NCBI GenBank assembly: GCA_009843735.1
Contig: VYCW01000089.1
Span: 1 to 64,000 of the forward strand
Direction of reading: 5' to 3'
Origin: Acidimicrobiaceae bacterium
GTDB taxonomy: Bacteria > Actinomycetota > Acidimicrobiia > Acidimicrobiales > Aldehydirespiratoraceae
DNA length: 64,000 bases
This document shows, piece by piece, positions 7,778 to 16,453 of this stretch. The position numbers and the translations under genes are program-made. How positions within the stretch are numbered: position 1 is the first letter of the stretch; each line of letters opens with the position of its first letter. The notes under the pieces were generated by a model, which saw nothing but the letters and a program-made list of their open reading frames with translations, was not told the origin of the DNA and ran no database searches.

Positions 7778-9319
7778 TTGGACCAGTCACAGCCGCCAGA
7801 ACAAGTTCCAGCCGCCGTGATGCGGTCGGTGTCACGCCGCTTCGGCGAGACGGTCGCGCTGGACGGGGTGGACTTTGAGGCGCGCCCCGGCGAGATACAC
7901 GCGCTGCTCGGAGCCAACGGGGCGGGCAAGACGACGCTCATGCGGATACTGGCCGGCCTCGACAGCCCCGACGCCGGGACGGTCGAGGTGTTCGGCCAGC
8001 GCATAGAGCACTTCGAGCCCGGACCCATACGGGCGCTCGGAGTGGCGCTGGTTCAGCAGCACTTCACGCTGGTCCCCACCCTGACCGCGTCCGAGAACCT
8101 GGTGCTGGCCCGGCCCGAGGGAGCGCTCCTGCCCCCGGGCCGCACTGCCGGTGCGCGGGTCCGGAGACTGGTCGAGCAGTTCGGCCTCGAAGTACGCGAC
8201 GGTGTGCCCGCCTCGCAGCTGTCGGTGGGCGAGCGGCAGCGGCTCGAGATCCTGCGGGCTCTCGACGCCGACGCCAAGATCCTGCTGCTGGACGAGCCGA
8301 CCGCAGTGCTGACCGACGTTGAGGCCGAACGGCTTCTCGGCGTGGCCCGGGCCCTCGCCGACCAGGGCCGGGCCCTGGTGGTGATCACCCACCGCCTCGC
8401 CGAGGTCGAGGCCTGCGACCGGGTGACGGTGCTGCGGGAGGGGATCGAGGCGATAAGCGACGGCGCGGTCGGCGGTTACACCCGGGCCGATCTGGCCTCG
8501 GCCATGATCGGCACCGACACGTCTGGAACGATCACGGCACGGACCACCCGCCGAACCGAGGCCGGCCCGGTGTGCCTGCGGGTCCGGGACGTGTCGCTGG
8601 GGCGGGTGTCGAGCCTGTCCCTGGACATCGGCGAGGGCGAGATCGTGGGTATCGCTGGCGTCGACGGCAACGGCCAGTCCGAACTCGAGGCGGCCCTGTC
8701 GGGCAGGAGCGCAGCCGAGTCGGGCGAGGTTTCCATCAGCGGAGAATCGATCGCGGCCGGAGACCCGCGGTCCCGCCGGGCCCAGGGCCTGGCGTACATC
8801 CCCTCGGACCGATATTCGTGGGGCCTGATCGGACCGATGGACCTCTCCGACAACCTCGAACTGGGCCGGGTCCTCCCCATCCGGCCGAACCGACCCGCCC
8901 GCCACAAGGCGGCCCGCCCGTCACTGGACCACTGGGATGTGCGCACGGCCGGGCCGCACGCCAAGACGAGCTCGCTGTCGGGCGGCAACGCCCAGAAGCT
9001 GGTCCTGGCCCGGGAGCTGGACGAGCACCCCAGCGCGGTGCTGGCGTGCTACCCGACACGGGGCCTCGATCCCGAGGCGGCCGACACGGTGGCCACCCGT
9101 CTCGTGGCCGCAGCCGAAGCCGGCTGCGCAGTGCTGTGGATCGGGGCCGAACTCGACGAACTGCTGGCTGTGTCCGACCGGATCGAGGTCCTCTACGACG
9201 GCACGCTGTTCGGACCCTACCTGCCGCCCTTCGACCGGGCCGCCATCGGCCTGGCCATGGCCGGCGACGCGGCCGACAGGGCCCGCACGGCAACCGGCGG
9301 GGAGCCGGGACCGCCATGA
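7778..9319 (+). CDS. ABC transporter ATPase with two fused nucleotide-binding domains (YufO/RbsA type)
   Basis: This 513-residue cytoplasmic ATPase has two tandem ABC domains, as in nucleoside and sugar importers. Domain 1 has Walker A GANGAGKTT (residues 47-55), signature LSVGERQRLEI and Walker B ILLLDEPTAVL. Domain 2 is degenerate: its P-loop reads GVDGNGQSE without GKS/T, while the signature LSGGNAQKLVLAREL is intact, typical of this family. TTG 7778 is a weak start without a visible ribosome site; GTG 7817 or ATG 7820 are in-frame alternatives but would crop the first beta strand. Two permease genes follow. Confidence 0.88.
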   Translation: MDQSQPPEQVPAAVMRSVSRRFGETVALDGVDFEARPGEIHALLGANGAGKTTLMRILAGLDSPDAGTVEVFGQRIEHFEPGPIRALGVALVQQHFTLVPTLTASENLVLARPEGALLPPGRTAGARVRRLVEQFGLEVRDGVPASQLSVGERQRLEILRALDADAKILLLDEPTAVLTDVEAERLLGVARALADQGRALVVITHRLAEVEACDRVTVLREGIEAISDGAVGGYTRADLASAMIGTDTSGTITARTTRRTEAGPVCLRVRDVSLGRVSSLSLDIGEGEIVGIAGVDGNGQSELEAALSGRSAAESGEVSISGESIAAGDPRSRRAQGLAYIPSDRYSWGLIGPMDLSDNLELGRVLPIRPNRPARHKAARPSLDHWDVRTAGPHAKTSSLSGGNAQKLVLARELDEHPSAVLACYPTRGLDPEAADTVATRLVAAAEAGCAVLWIGAELDELLAVSDRIEVLYDGTLFGPYLPPFDRAAIGLAMAGDAADRARTATGGEPGPP

Positions 9320-9350
9320 CCACGGTCGCCCGCACCGCCCGGCCACCGCG

Positions 9351-10487
9351 ATGACCGACTCCGACACGCGCCAGCCCGCTCCGTCGGTGACCCCCTCACC
9401 GAAGTCGACCTGGCCCCCGAAGCTCGACGGCTGGCTGGACGCAGTAGCCCGCCGGGCCACAGCCGAGGGGATCCTGTCGTCAATCCTGGTGCCCCTGGTC
9501 TCCGCGCTGGCTGCGCTGGTCGTGGGCGGTGTGCTGATAGCCATCGACGGCGTCAACCCGCTGTCGGTGTATGGCGCCATCCTTCAAGGGGTATTCACCA
9601 AGTCGAGGGGGTTCAGCTACACGGCCACGGTGGCGACGCCTCTGGTGCTGATCGGCGTGGGCTACGCGCTGGCTTACCGGGCCCGGGTGTTCACCATCGG
9701 AGGCGAGGGACAGTACCTCGTGGGTGCGGTGGCGGGCACGGCCGTAGTGACCGCGGGCGGCGTCGGCGACCTTCCCCGAGTGGTGCTCATCGTGGTGGGC
9801 CTCGGTGCGGCCATCGTGGCCGGCGCGCTGTGGGGAGGGCTGGCGGGAGTGCTGGCCAACCGGTTCGGGGCGAGCATCGTGATCTCCACGCTGATGCTGA
9901 GCTTCATCGGCGACAGCCTCCTGCAGTGGGCGGTCCGCGACGGCATCCGCGACCCGGATTCCTACAACGCCAACAGCCGGCCTATCTCGGCGGCCGCGCT
10001 GCCCAGCTTCTTCGGACAAAAGACCCACCTCGGCTTCCTGTTCGCGCTGGTGCTGGTGCCCATCGCGTGGTGGCTCATCCGGCGGCACCGCTGGGGATTC
10101 AGGATCGACGCCCGCGGCCACAATCCGGGAACGCTCAACGCCAACGAGTTCTCCTCGGCCAGGGTCACGCTCAGCGTCCTGGTCGTGGCCGGCGGCCTCG
10201 CGGGCCTTGCCGGGATGGTCGAGACCACTGGCGTGAACGTGCGCCTGGGTCAGGAGGCCTCGGTGGGCTACGGCTGGGACGCGATCATCGTGGCGCTGAT
10301 CGGCCGCCTCCATCCTCTCGGGGTGCTGGTCGCGGGGCTGGGCATGGCCGGGCTCACCATCGGCTTCGAGTCGGCCCAGCGCCAGTTCGAGCTGCCCTCG
10401 TCGCTGGTGTCGCTCATCACGGCGTTCGTCATCATCTTCGTGGTGTGGGGAGACGCCATCGCGGCCCGCTGGAAAGAGTCCCGCTGA
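9351..10487 (+). CDS. BMP-linked ABC transporter permease 1 (YufP-like)
   Basis: This 378-residue branched-chain-amino-acid/nucleoside-type permease has a roughly 35-residue hydrophilic N-terminus, then eight to ten membrane helices. The ATPase contact region is visible as RRHRWGFRIDARGHNPGTLN near residues 242-265, the usual R-x-x-G-x-N signature of BMP-system permeases. ATG 9351 is the first ATG in frame after the ATPase stop at 9319. The stop overlaps the next permease start by one base. Confidence 0.88.
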   Translation: MTDSDTRQPAPSVTPSPKSTWPPKLDGWLDAVARRATAEGILSSILVPLVSALAALVVGGVLIAIDGVNPLSVYGAILQGVFTKSRGFSYTATVATPLVLIGVGYALAYRARVFTIGGEGQYLVGAVAGTAVVTAGGVGDLPRVVLIVVGLGAAIVAGALWGGLAGVLANRFGASIVISTLMLSFIGDSLLQWAVRDGIRDPDSYNANSRPISAAALPSFFGQKTHLGFLFALVLVPIAWWLIRRHRWGFRIDARGHNPGTLNANEFSSARVTLSVLVVAGGLAGLAGMVETTGVNVRLGQEASVGYGWDAIIVALIGRLHPLGVLVAGLGMAGLTIGFESAQRQFELPSSLVSLITAFVIIFVVWGDAIAARWKESR

Positions 10488-11359
10488 TGGACACGCTGTT
10501 CAGCATCGCCACCGTCGAGGCCGGCATCCGGCTGGGCCTGCCCGTCGCCCTCGCTGCGCTGGGCGCCATCATCAACGAGCGCAGCGGCGTGCTCAACCTC
10601 GGGCTCGAGGGGATGATGCTCTCCGGCGCTCTTGGGGGCTACATCGTGAACGACGCCACCGGTTCCCCCTGGATCGGCCTGCTCGCCGGTCTGCTGGTGG
10701 GCGCGTTGACCGGCGGCGTCTTCGCCGGCTTGGTCGTGACCTTCCGGACCAGTCAGGTGGTCACCGGGATCGCCTTCACCATCGTGGCCATCGCCGCCAC
10801 CACCTACCTGTTCCAGCTGCGCTGGGACATCGGCGAGCTGCCCCCGCGGGTGGAGCGGCTGGGCATGTGGCCCCTGGTCGCGCTGACCCTGGTGTGCGTG
10901 GCGGGCGTCTGGTTCCTGTTCCGCCGCACGACGCTGGGGCTGACGATCAGCGCGGTCGGGGAGTCCCCCGAGTCGGCCGACGCTCTGGGCTACAACGTGG
11001 TCCTTATCCGCTGGATGGCGACCATCGCCGGGGGCGCCCTCGCCGGACTGGGCGGCGCGGTGCTAGTCAACGGGCCGCTGGGGCTGTTCATCGAGGAGGT
11101 CACCGCGGGCCGGGGCTGGGTGGCCCTGGCGCTGGTGGTGTTCGCGGGATGGCGGCCGGTTCCTGCGGTGGCCGGCGCCTTCCTGTTCGGGCTGTGCGAC
11201 GCGGCCCAACTGCGCCTCCAGGGGACGGCCACGGAAGTGCCCTACGAGGTGTTCCTGGCGCTGCCCTATGTGGTGACGCTGATCGCGCTGGTGGTGAGGG
11301 CCCGGCGCAGCCACACCCCCGCCGCCCTCGGCGATCCCTACGTTCGGGGAGCCAGCTGA
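10487..11359 (+). CDS. BMP-linked ABC transporter permease 2 (YufQ-like)
   Basis: This 290-residue partner permease opens with the characteristic segment GLPVALAALGAIINERSGVL, shared by nucleoside-importer permeases. The ATPase docking loop is TTLGLTISAVGESPESADALG near residues 147-167. ATG 10487 overlaps the preceding TGA, so all four genes from 6645 form one operon. It ends convergently, 19 bases from the GST gene on the other strand. Confidence 0.88.
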   Translation: MDTLFSIATVEAGIRLGLPVALAALGAIINERSGVLNLGLEGMMLSGALGGYIVNDATGSPWIGLLAGLLVGALTGGVFAGLVVTFRTSQVVTGIAFTIVAIAATTYLFQLRWDIGELPPRVERLGMWPLVALTLVCVAGVWFLFRRTTLGLTISAVGESPESADALGYNVVLIRWMATIAGGALAGLGGAVLVNGPLGLFIEEVTAGRGWVALALVVFAGWRPVPAVAGAFLFGLCDAAQLRLQGTATEVPYEVFLALPYVVTLIALVVRARRSHTPAALGDPYVRGAS

Positions 11360-11378
11360 GAAGTAGTCGCCAAGCCCG

Positions 11379-12023
11379 CTACGCCTGGGCCGGCGCCGCG
11401 AAGAAGACTCCAGGCATCGGGGTGAAGCCGTCGATGCGCTTGACCCGGTCGGTCCAGCGGTGCAGGGCCGGGTAGTCCTGCCTGCTGACGCCGCCCTCCT
11501 CCGACAGGATCACGTCGGGGAACAGGGCCAGGTCGGCGATGGTGGGATGGTCGGTGGGGACCAGCCAGTCGTAGCCCTCCTGCTCGGCGAACCAGAGGTG
11601 CTCGTCGGCCACCCGGAACAGCCGGTGGGCGCCGGCGCGGACCGCGTCGATGTCGAAGTCGTAGTGCAGCGAGTCATGCAGCCGGGCGGCCGAGGCGGTG
11701 CTGGTGGTGCCCTCGCAGAACAGCAGCCACTGGGCCGTCTTGGCCAGCAGTTCGGGGTCGCTGGTGGGATACCACCGGCCGCTCGGGTCGTACCTGGCCG
11801 CCAGGTAGATCAGGATGGCATGGGCGTCGCGCACCATGAAGCCGTCGTCGTCGAGCACCGGGATGTGCCCCAGCGGGTTGATCTCCAGGAAGGCCTCGGA
11901 CTTGTGCTCCATGCCCGGGAAGAACTCGATGGTGATCGCCTCGTAGTCGAGGCCGAGGATGCTGAGGAACAGGCGCTGCTTGTAGCAGTTGGCCGACAGC
12001 TCGTAGTTGTAGAGCTTGATCAC
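11379..12023 (-). CDS. Glutathione S-transferase family protein
   Basis: This 214-residue cytosolic GST-fold protein has an N-terminal thioredoxin-like domain (IKLYNYELSANCYKQRL, then NPLGHIPVLDDDG with the cis-Pro turn) and an all-helical C-terminal domain. Its start lies 10 bases after the stop of the Rieske-reductase gene, so it is probably the third gene of that operon. Bacterial GSTs in aromatic gene clusters act as beta-etherases, dehalogenases or isomerases, which suits an aromatic pathway here. Actinobacteria often lack glutathione, though a YbdK-type glutamate-cysteine ligase homologue lies at 14886; the thiol partner is an open question. Confidence 0.85.
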   Translation of the reverse strand: MIKLYNYELSANCYKQRLFLSILGLDYEAITIEFFPGMEHKSEAFLEINPLGHIPVLDDDGFMVRDAHAILIYLAARYDPSGRWYPTSDPELLAKTAQWLLFCEGTTSTASAARLHDSLHYDFDIDAVRAGAHRLFRVADEHLWFAEQEGYDWLVPTDHPTIADLALFPDVILSEEGGVSRQDYPALHRWTDRVKRIDGFTPMPGVFFAAPAQA

Positions 12024-12033
12024 CGCGTCCTCC

Positions 12034-13836
12034 CTAGAGATCCAGCACGAGGCGATCGGAGGTCGCCCGGGACACGCAGGTGAGCATCCGGTCGCCGGCC
12101 GCCCGCTCCGAGCGGCTCAGATAGACGTCCTGGTGGAGGATGTCGCCCTCCAGCACCGACGCCAGGCAGGTGCCGCACGCGCCCTGCTCGCATGACGACG
12201 GCATGTCTATGTCGTGCGCCCTCAGCGCTTCGAGCACGGTCTGGGCGGGCTCGACCCGAAGCGTCAGCCCGGAGCGGGCCAGCGCCACGTCGAACGCGGT
12301 GGAGTCGTCGATCTCGGTGGGGTTGGCGAAGTACTCGAAGTGCACCGACTCCTCGGGCCAGCCGAGTTCGTCGGCGATCCTGGTGGTGGCCTCGATCATC
12401 GGCGCGGGCCCGCACACGTACATCTGGGCCGAGAGGGTGTGCTCGCCCAGGATCCGCTCGATCTCGGTGGCCGTCTGCTGCGGTGAGAGCCCAAGATGCT
12501 CGACGACGGCGTCACCGAGCGACGACACCAGCTCATCGAACGGCAGGAACCGGCGGTCCCGGACGAAGACGTGCATCTCGAAGGCGAGACCGGACTGGCG
12601 CAGCGTCTGGGCCATCGACAGCAGCGGGGTGATCCCGATCCCGCCGGCCAGCAGCACGGTGCGTTCGGACGCCCGGCTGAGGGTGAAGTTGTTGCGGGGC
12701 TCCGAGATGGCCAGCACGTCACCCTCGCGGACCGTCTCGTGGAGGCACACCGACCCGCCGCCCGACTCCGGCTCGAGTTTCACCCCGATGCGGTAGCAGC
12801 CAGACTCGCCGGGCCCGTTGGTCAGCGAGTACTGGCGGACCAGACCGTTGGGCAGGTGGACGTCGATGTGGGCCCCGGCCTGGAATCCGGGGAGCGGCGA
12901 GTCGATCGACTCCAACTCGAAGCCGGCCACATCGGCGGCTACGGACCATTTGCGGGCGACCCGGACACGCAGCGGCGCCCTCCGGCCCGCGCCCAGCTCG
13001 GGCATGCCGGACAACTCCACGCTCACCGGCGCGATCTCCACCTGGATCGGCTCCGGCATCGGTTCGAGCGCGGCCTGATCCTCGACGCGGTCGCGCAGCC
13101 GGCTCAGCAGGTGATTGTGGTGCCGGAGCACAGCGAGACGAGACCCATCCGGCGGCCGTGCGTCGAGCACGCCCCGGATCACGCTGCGGTGGGCGTCGAC
13201 GGGCTGGACCCACAGCACGACATGGGTCTCATCGTCTCCGTCGGTGGCTCGCAGAATGATCCGCAGGTCGTCCCGCTCGACGGTGGCCACATCCCAGCCG
13301 CCCTCCGGGGATCGGTACGAGCGCCAGTCGGCCTCGGCAGCAGGGCGCTGCGTCACCGCCGCGGACGGCTGGAACCGGTAGCCGGCCAGCGCATCGGCCA
13401 CCTTCGAGGGCGGCGCGTTCACAACGATGGGGCGCAGCGGCGTGAGAGCGCCCGCCTCCAGCAGGTCCACGGCCGGCGGACCGGCCTGTCCGGAGTCTTG
13501 GGGCTCGACGGAGCCCCACACCAGGCCGTAGCGCTCGGCCACCGGGTAGGTGCGGTTGCAGACCGAGCGGGCCGGGGCGTCGGCGGGATGCGCGGGGATG
13601 TAAGTACAGCTGGCGGTGCGGTTGGCGTAGCGCCATCCGTGGTAGCGGCACATGAGCTCGGCGCCGTCGTTGATGCCCAGAGTCAGCCGGCTTCCCCGGT
13701 GCAGGCAGCGGTTCTCCCAGAGGTTGACGGCGTCGTCGTCAGCCCGCCAGGCGACCAGCTCGCGGCCCAATATCTGAGCGTGGTATGTGGTGCGGTAGGT
13801 CAGGTCGGCCGAGGACGCGACCGGATGCCACGTCAC
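12034..13836 (-). CDS. Rieske [2Fe-2S] protein fused to FAD/ferredoxin reductase (split Rieske oxygenase, electron-transfer half)
   Basis: This 600-residue fusion starts with a Rieske domain whose ligands are all present: Cys44-Leu-His46 and Cys63-x-x-His66 in CRYHGWRY. A middle region (about 120-250) follows that looks like a worn-down oxygenase domain without a DxxHxxxxH iron site. Then comes a PDR/VanB-type reductase: flavin motif RQYSLTNGPGE, NAD-binding LLAGGIGITPLLSM and YVCGPAPM, and a C-terminal plant-type ferredoxin with CEQGACGTC. Electrons would flow NAD(P)H to flavin to [2Fe-2S] to Rieske. GTG 13836 overlaps the preceding gene by four bases (GTGA). That gene supplies the catalytic iron site but lacks Rieske ligands, so the two are complementary halves. 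Confidence 0.88.
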   Translation of the reverse strand: MTWHPVASSADLTYRTTYHAQILGRELVAWRADDDAVNLWENRCLHRGSRLTLGINDGAELMCRYHGWRYANRTASCTYIPAHPADAPARSVCNRTYPVAERYGLVWGSVEPQDSGQAGPPAVDLLEAGALTPLRPIVVNAPPSKVADALAGYRFQPSAAVTQRPAAEADWRSYRSPEGGWDVATVERDDLRIILRATDGDDETHVVLWVQPVDAHRSVIRGVLDARPPDGSRLAVLRHHNHLLSRLRDRVEDQAALEPMPEPIQVEIAPVSVELSGMPELGAGRRAPLRVRVARKWSVAADVAGFELESIDSPLPGFQAGAHIDVHLPNGLVRQYSLTNGPGESGCYRIGVKLEPESGGGSVCLHETVREGDVLAISEPRNNFTLSRASERTVLLAGGIGITPLLSMAQTLRQSGLAFEMHVFVRDRRFLPFDELVSSLGDAVVEHLGLSPQQTATEIERILGEHTLSAQMYVCGPAPMIEATTRIADELGWPEESVHFEYFANPTEIDDSTAFDVALARSGLTLRVEPAQTVLEALRAHDIDMPSSCEQGACGTCLASVLEGDILHQDVYLSRSERAAGDRMLTCVSRATSDRLVLDL

Positions 13837-14741
13837 GCGGCCTCCGGAATGACGCCGTAGGTGATGCCGAGGTCCGACAGCCACCGCCGGTACGTGATCG
13901 AGGACTTGTCGGCCCGGATCGGCGTCTCGGCCCGGGGGGCGAGGGGAAGACGCCGGGGCATCTGGTTCTCGATGATCGGCTTGTCCTGCCCGAAGATCTT
14001 CTGCTGGAAGATCTTCAGCTCGGAGTCGGTGTTGGTGTGGTCGACCATGCACAGGAAGTTGTGGGCCACGATCTGCTCCTCGGTCACCGCCTGAACGAAG
14101 ATGGCGATGGCGTCCAGGCGGCTGGGGTCGGGCGGCGCCGTCTTGTAGAGCATGGCCACGTAGGGATGCGGCACCCGGTAGGTGTACTCGGTCATCTGGC
14201 CCTTGGTGGCGGCCAGCGCCGCGAGCGGTTGGTAGAAGAGGCAGCGGGTGGCCAGGACCTCGTTGTCCTCGGTGATGTCGACGTCGTACTCGACCACCTC
14301 GGTGTGGGGCTCGACACCGAGGATGCCGGTGTGAACGTACGGGAAGTGGCCCATGTCCAGGAAGTTCTCCACGGCCCGGGGCGCCGAGGTGTGCACCCCG
14401 ATCGAGGCGGCCGCGAAGGTGCGGCGGTCGGATTCGTCGAACTCGGGGATGGAGAACAGCCGGTCGGGCGGGTCTCCGTACGAGGTCCAGACGAAGCAGA
14501 ACCGGTCGATGACGGGAAGGCGTTCGGTGATCCGGGCTGCGTCGACGGGCATGCCTGGCCGGAGCGCCGGATCGGTTCGCCACGCGACGGGCTGACCGTC
14601 ACCGTCGAGGGTGTAGCTCACTGAGTCGCCGAGTAGTCGGGTGGTGTGGACCCGGCCCGGCTTGATCTCGGCCGCGGCCGAGATCGGATGCCACATGTTC
14701 AGGACCACTGGATCGGTACACGGACTCGCTGCTATGGCCAC
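13833..14741 (-). CDS. Rieske oxygenase catalytic subunit lacking Rieske ligands (split oxygenase, catalytic half)
   Basis: This 302-residue protein resembles VanA-type aromatic oxygenases. The mononuclear iron motif is intact: Asn126, Asp129, His132 and His137 in ENFLDMGHFPYVH, with a later FGQDKPIIENQ segment typical of the family. Its N-terminal 90 residues align in position with a Rieske domain (NMWHPISAAAEIKPG to FCFVWTSYG) but contain neither CxH nor CxxH, so no Fe-S cluster can bind. Start GTG 14741 is chosen because GGAGG lies 7 bases upstream. The next gene, overlapping by four bases, supplies a true Rieske domain plus reductase. Likely reaction: O-demethylation or hydroxylation of an aromatic. 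Confidence 0.85.
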   Translation of the reverse strand: MAIAASPCTDPVVLNMWHPISAAAEIKPGRVHTTRLLGDSVSYTLDGDGQPVAWRTDPALRPGMPVDAARITERLPVIDRFCFVWTSYGDPPDRLFSIPEFDESDRRTFAAASIGVHTSAPRAVENFLDMGHFPYVHTGILGVEPHTEVVEYDVDITEDNEVLATRCLFYQPLAALAATKGQMTEYTYRVPHPYVAMLYKTAPPDPSRLDAIAIFVQAVTEEQIVAHNFLCMVDHTNTDSELKIFQQKIFGQDKPIIENQMPRRLPLAPRAETPIRADKSSITYRRWLSDLGITYGVIPEAA

Positions 14742-14885
14742 GGCTCTGCCTCCGGAGGTTCTGATCGCACGAGACCCAGACTACGTACGGGGCGTCGGTT
14801 GAGTCTCGCCGAGGGGTCCCGGTGAGTATCCCACACCGGCTGCTGCGGCTAGTCTCGCCGCGGCCGCCGGATAGGAGCACGGGCG

Positions 14886-16022
14886 ATGAACGAGCCAGCC
14901 TGGACGATGGGCATCGAGGAGGAGTACCTGCTCGTCGAGCGCGACACCGGGGCCCTCATCACCAAGCAGCCTCCCGGCCTGCTGGAGAAGGTGGCCGACC
15001 TGCGCCACGGTCTGGTGGCCAGGGAGCTGTTCAGCTCGCAGATCGAGATCGGCACGGGCGTGTGCACCAACATGAAGGAACTGCGGGCCGACATCGGGCT
15101 GTTACGCCTGGCGGTGACCGAGGCCGCCGCCGAGTACGGCATGGTGCCCATCGCGGCCTCGTCCCATCCGTTCGCGAGGTGGCACTCGCAGCAGTACACC
15201 GACGCGGAGCGCTACCAGGCCCTCACCAGGGATCTGCAGGCCGTGGCCCGGCGGATGGTCATCTCCGGCCTGCACGTCCATGTCGGCATCGAGGATCCCG
15301 ACCTGCGGATCGACCTGATGGACCAGATGGCCTACTTCCTGCCCCACCTGCTGGCCCTGTCGACCTCGTCGCCGTTCTGGGAGGGGCGCGACACCGGCCT
15401 CAAGTGCTACCGCCTGGCGGTGGGCGAGGCGCTGCCCCGCACCGGGTTCCCGGAGAAGTTCAGCTCGTGGTCGGAGTTCGAGCGCCATGTTGAGGTGCTC
15501 GTGCAAGCCGGGATCATCGAGGACTCAACCATGGTGTGGTGGCACATCCGCCCGTCGGATCGCTACCCCACCGTGGAGATGCGGGTGACCGACCTGCCCA
15601 CCAGGATGGAGGACACCATCGCGCTGGCCGCCATGTACGTCTGCCTGATGAGGATGCTCTGGCGGCTCAAGCTGGAGAACCGCCGCTGGCGCAGCTACGC
15701 CAACTTCCTGCTGTCGGAGAACCTGTGGCGGGCGGAGCGCTACGGGATAAGCGGCGAACTCATGGACTTCGGCAAGGGTGTGCTGGTGCCCTTCGTCGAC
15801 CTGCTGGAGGAGCTGATCGAGCTGGTCCGGCCCGATGCCGAGGCCCTGGACTGCACCGAGGAGATCGAGCACACCCGCACGATCTGCGAACGGGGCACCT
15901 CCGCCGACCGCCAGCTGGCGGCGTACCACGGGGCGCTCAAGGAGGGCGCCACCGAAGACGAGGCCCTCAAGGCCGTGGTCGACCTGCTGATCGCCGACAC
16001 CCTCGCACCCCCCACCAGATAG
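14886..16022 (+). CDS. ybdK: YbdK-type carboxylate-amine ligase (glutamate-cysteine ligase 2 family)
   Basis: This 378-residue ATP-dependent ligase is of the GCS2 family. The N-terminus TMGIEEEYLLVERDTG (residues 7-22) with its acidic metal-binding triplet and the central GLHVHVGI are family hallmarks, and length matches YbdK. Characterised members make gamma-glutamyl-cysteine weakly or ligate other amines; EgtA and GshA belong to related families. An AGGAG 8 bases upstream supports ATG 14886. It is transcribed divergently from the split Rieske operon. Product is uncertain. Confidence 0.85.
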   Translation: MNEPAWTMGIEEEYLLVERDTGALITKQPPGLLEKVADLRHGLVARELFSSQIEIGTGVCTNMKELRADIGLLRLAVTEAAAEYGMVPIAASSHPFARWHSQQYTDAERYQALTRDLQAVARRMVISGLHVHVGIEDPDLRIDLMDQMAYFLPHLLALSTSSPFWEGRDTGLKCYRLAVGEALPRTGFPEKFSSWSEFERHVEVLVQAGIIEDSTMVWWHIRPSDRYPTVEMRVTDLPTRMEDTIALAAMYVCLMRMLWRLKLENRRWRSYANFLLSENLWRAERYGISGELMDFGKGVLVPFVDLLEELIELVRPDAEALDCTEEIEHTRTICERGTSADRQLAAYHGALKEGATEDEALKAVVDLLIADTLAPPTR

Positions 16023-16089
16023 CTGCCGCTAGCTCGCCCTGGCTTCGAATTCGCCTCCCGGCCGGCGGGTCCTGTCACGGGCGCGCCCT

Positions 16090-16107
16090 GGCGCCGCAAG
16101 CGGCGCC
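16090..16107. terminator. Perfect hairpin downstream of ybdK
   Basis: GGCGCCGC (16090-16097) and GCGGCGCC (16100-16107) form an 8-bp perfect inverted repeat with a two-base centre, 70 bases past the ybdK stop. No T-run follows, so termination is plausible but unproven. Confidence 0.4.
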
Positions 16108-16171
16108 ATTGCTTGCCACCGTGCCACCCCCCGGCCTTGCCGTCGATCCCCCAGCACGCTTGGCGCGCGCG

Positions 16172-16177
16172 TATGCT
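16172..16177 (+). promoter_or_regulatory. -10 box for leaderless small membrane-protein gene
   Basis: TATGCT ends exactly 6 bases before the GTG at 16184 and helps to fix that start codon. Confidence 0.55.
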
Positions 16178-16183
16178 GGCGAC

Positions 16184-16441
16184 GTGGCCGGAGCGGTGGT
16201 GATGGTGATCGTGCTGGTGGTGCTGTTCCCGGTGGTCGTGCTGATGGGCACCGGGATACTGGCTGCTGCCCTGGGCAGCTTCCTCAAGGCCGACTCCGAC
16301 GCCGCCAACCGCAGCGACGACGGCCCCAACGAGTACCTGGAGCTGGCCCGCAAGGAAGCCGAGACCGGCTATCCCCAGCTCGATGACGGGCACGGCGGGC
16401 GCCGGCGGCTCAACCTCCCAGGACGACTTCGCCGTTCCTAG
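16184..16441 (+). CDS. Small single-pass membrane protein, unknown function
   Basis: An 85-residue protein I do not recognise. Residues 5-30 form one strongly hydrophobic helix (MVIVLVVLFPVVVLMGTGIL), followed by a hydrophilic acidic stretch (KADSDAANRSDDGPNEYLEL) and a basic C-terminus. GTG 16184 is preferred because a TATGCT box sits six bases upstream; ATG 16202 is the alternative. It stands alone, convergent with the molybdenum-hydroxylase gene. Codon use looks like the surrounding genes. Confidence 0.6.
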   Translation: MAGAVVMVIVLVVLFPVVVLMGTGILAAALGSFLKADSDAANRSDDGPNEYLELARKEAETGYPQLDDGHGGRRRLNLPGRLRRS

Positions 16442-16453
16442 AGGCCAAGACGC

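Noticed and set aside
9316..9354. Tiny frame starting at the ATG overlapping the ATPase stop (12 residues)
   Set aside because: No conserved content; the permease in another frame starts at ATG 9351.
16090..16183. Attachment site or integrated element after ybdK
   Set aside because: Only a GC hairpin is present; no integrase, direct repeat or tRNA fragment is visible.
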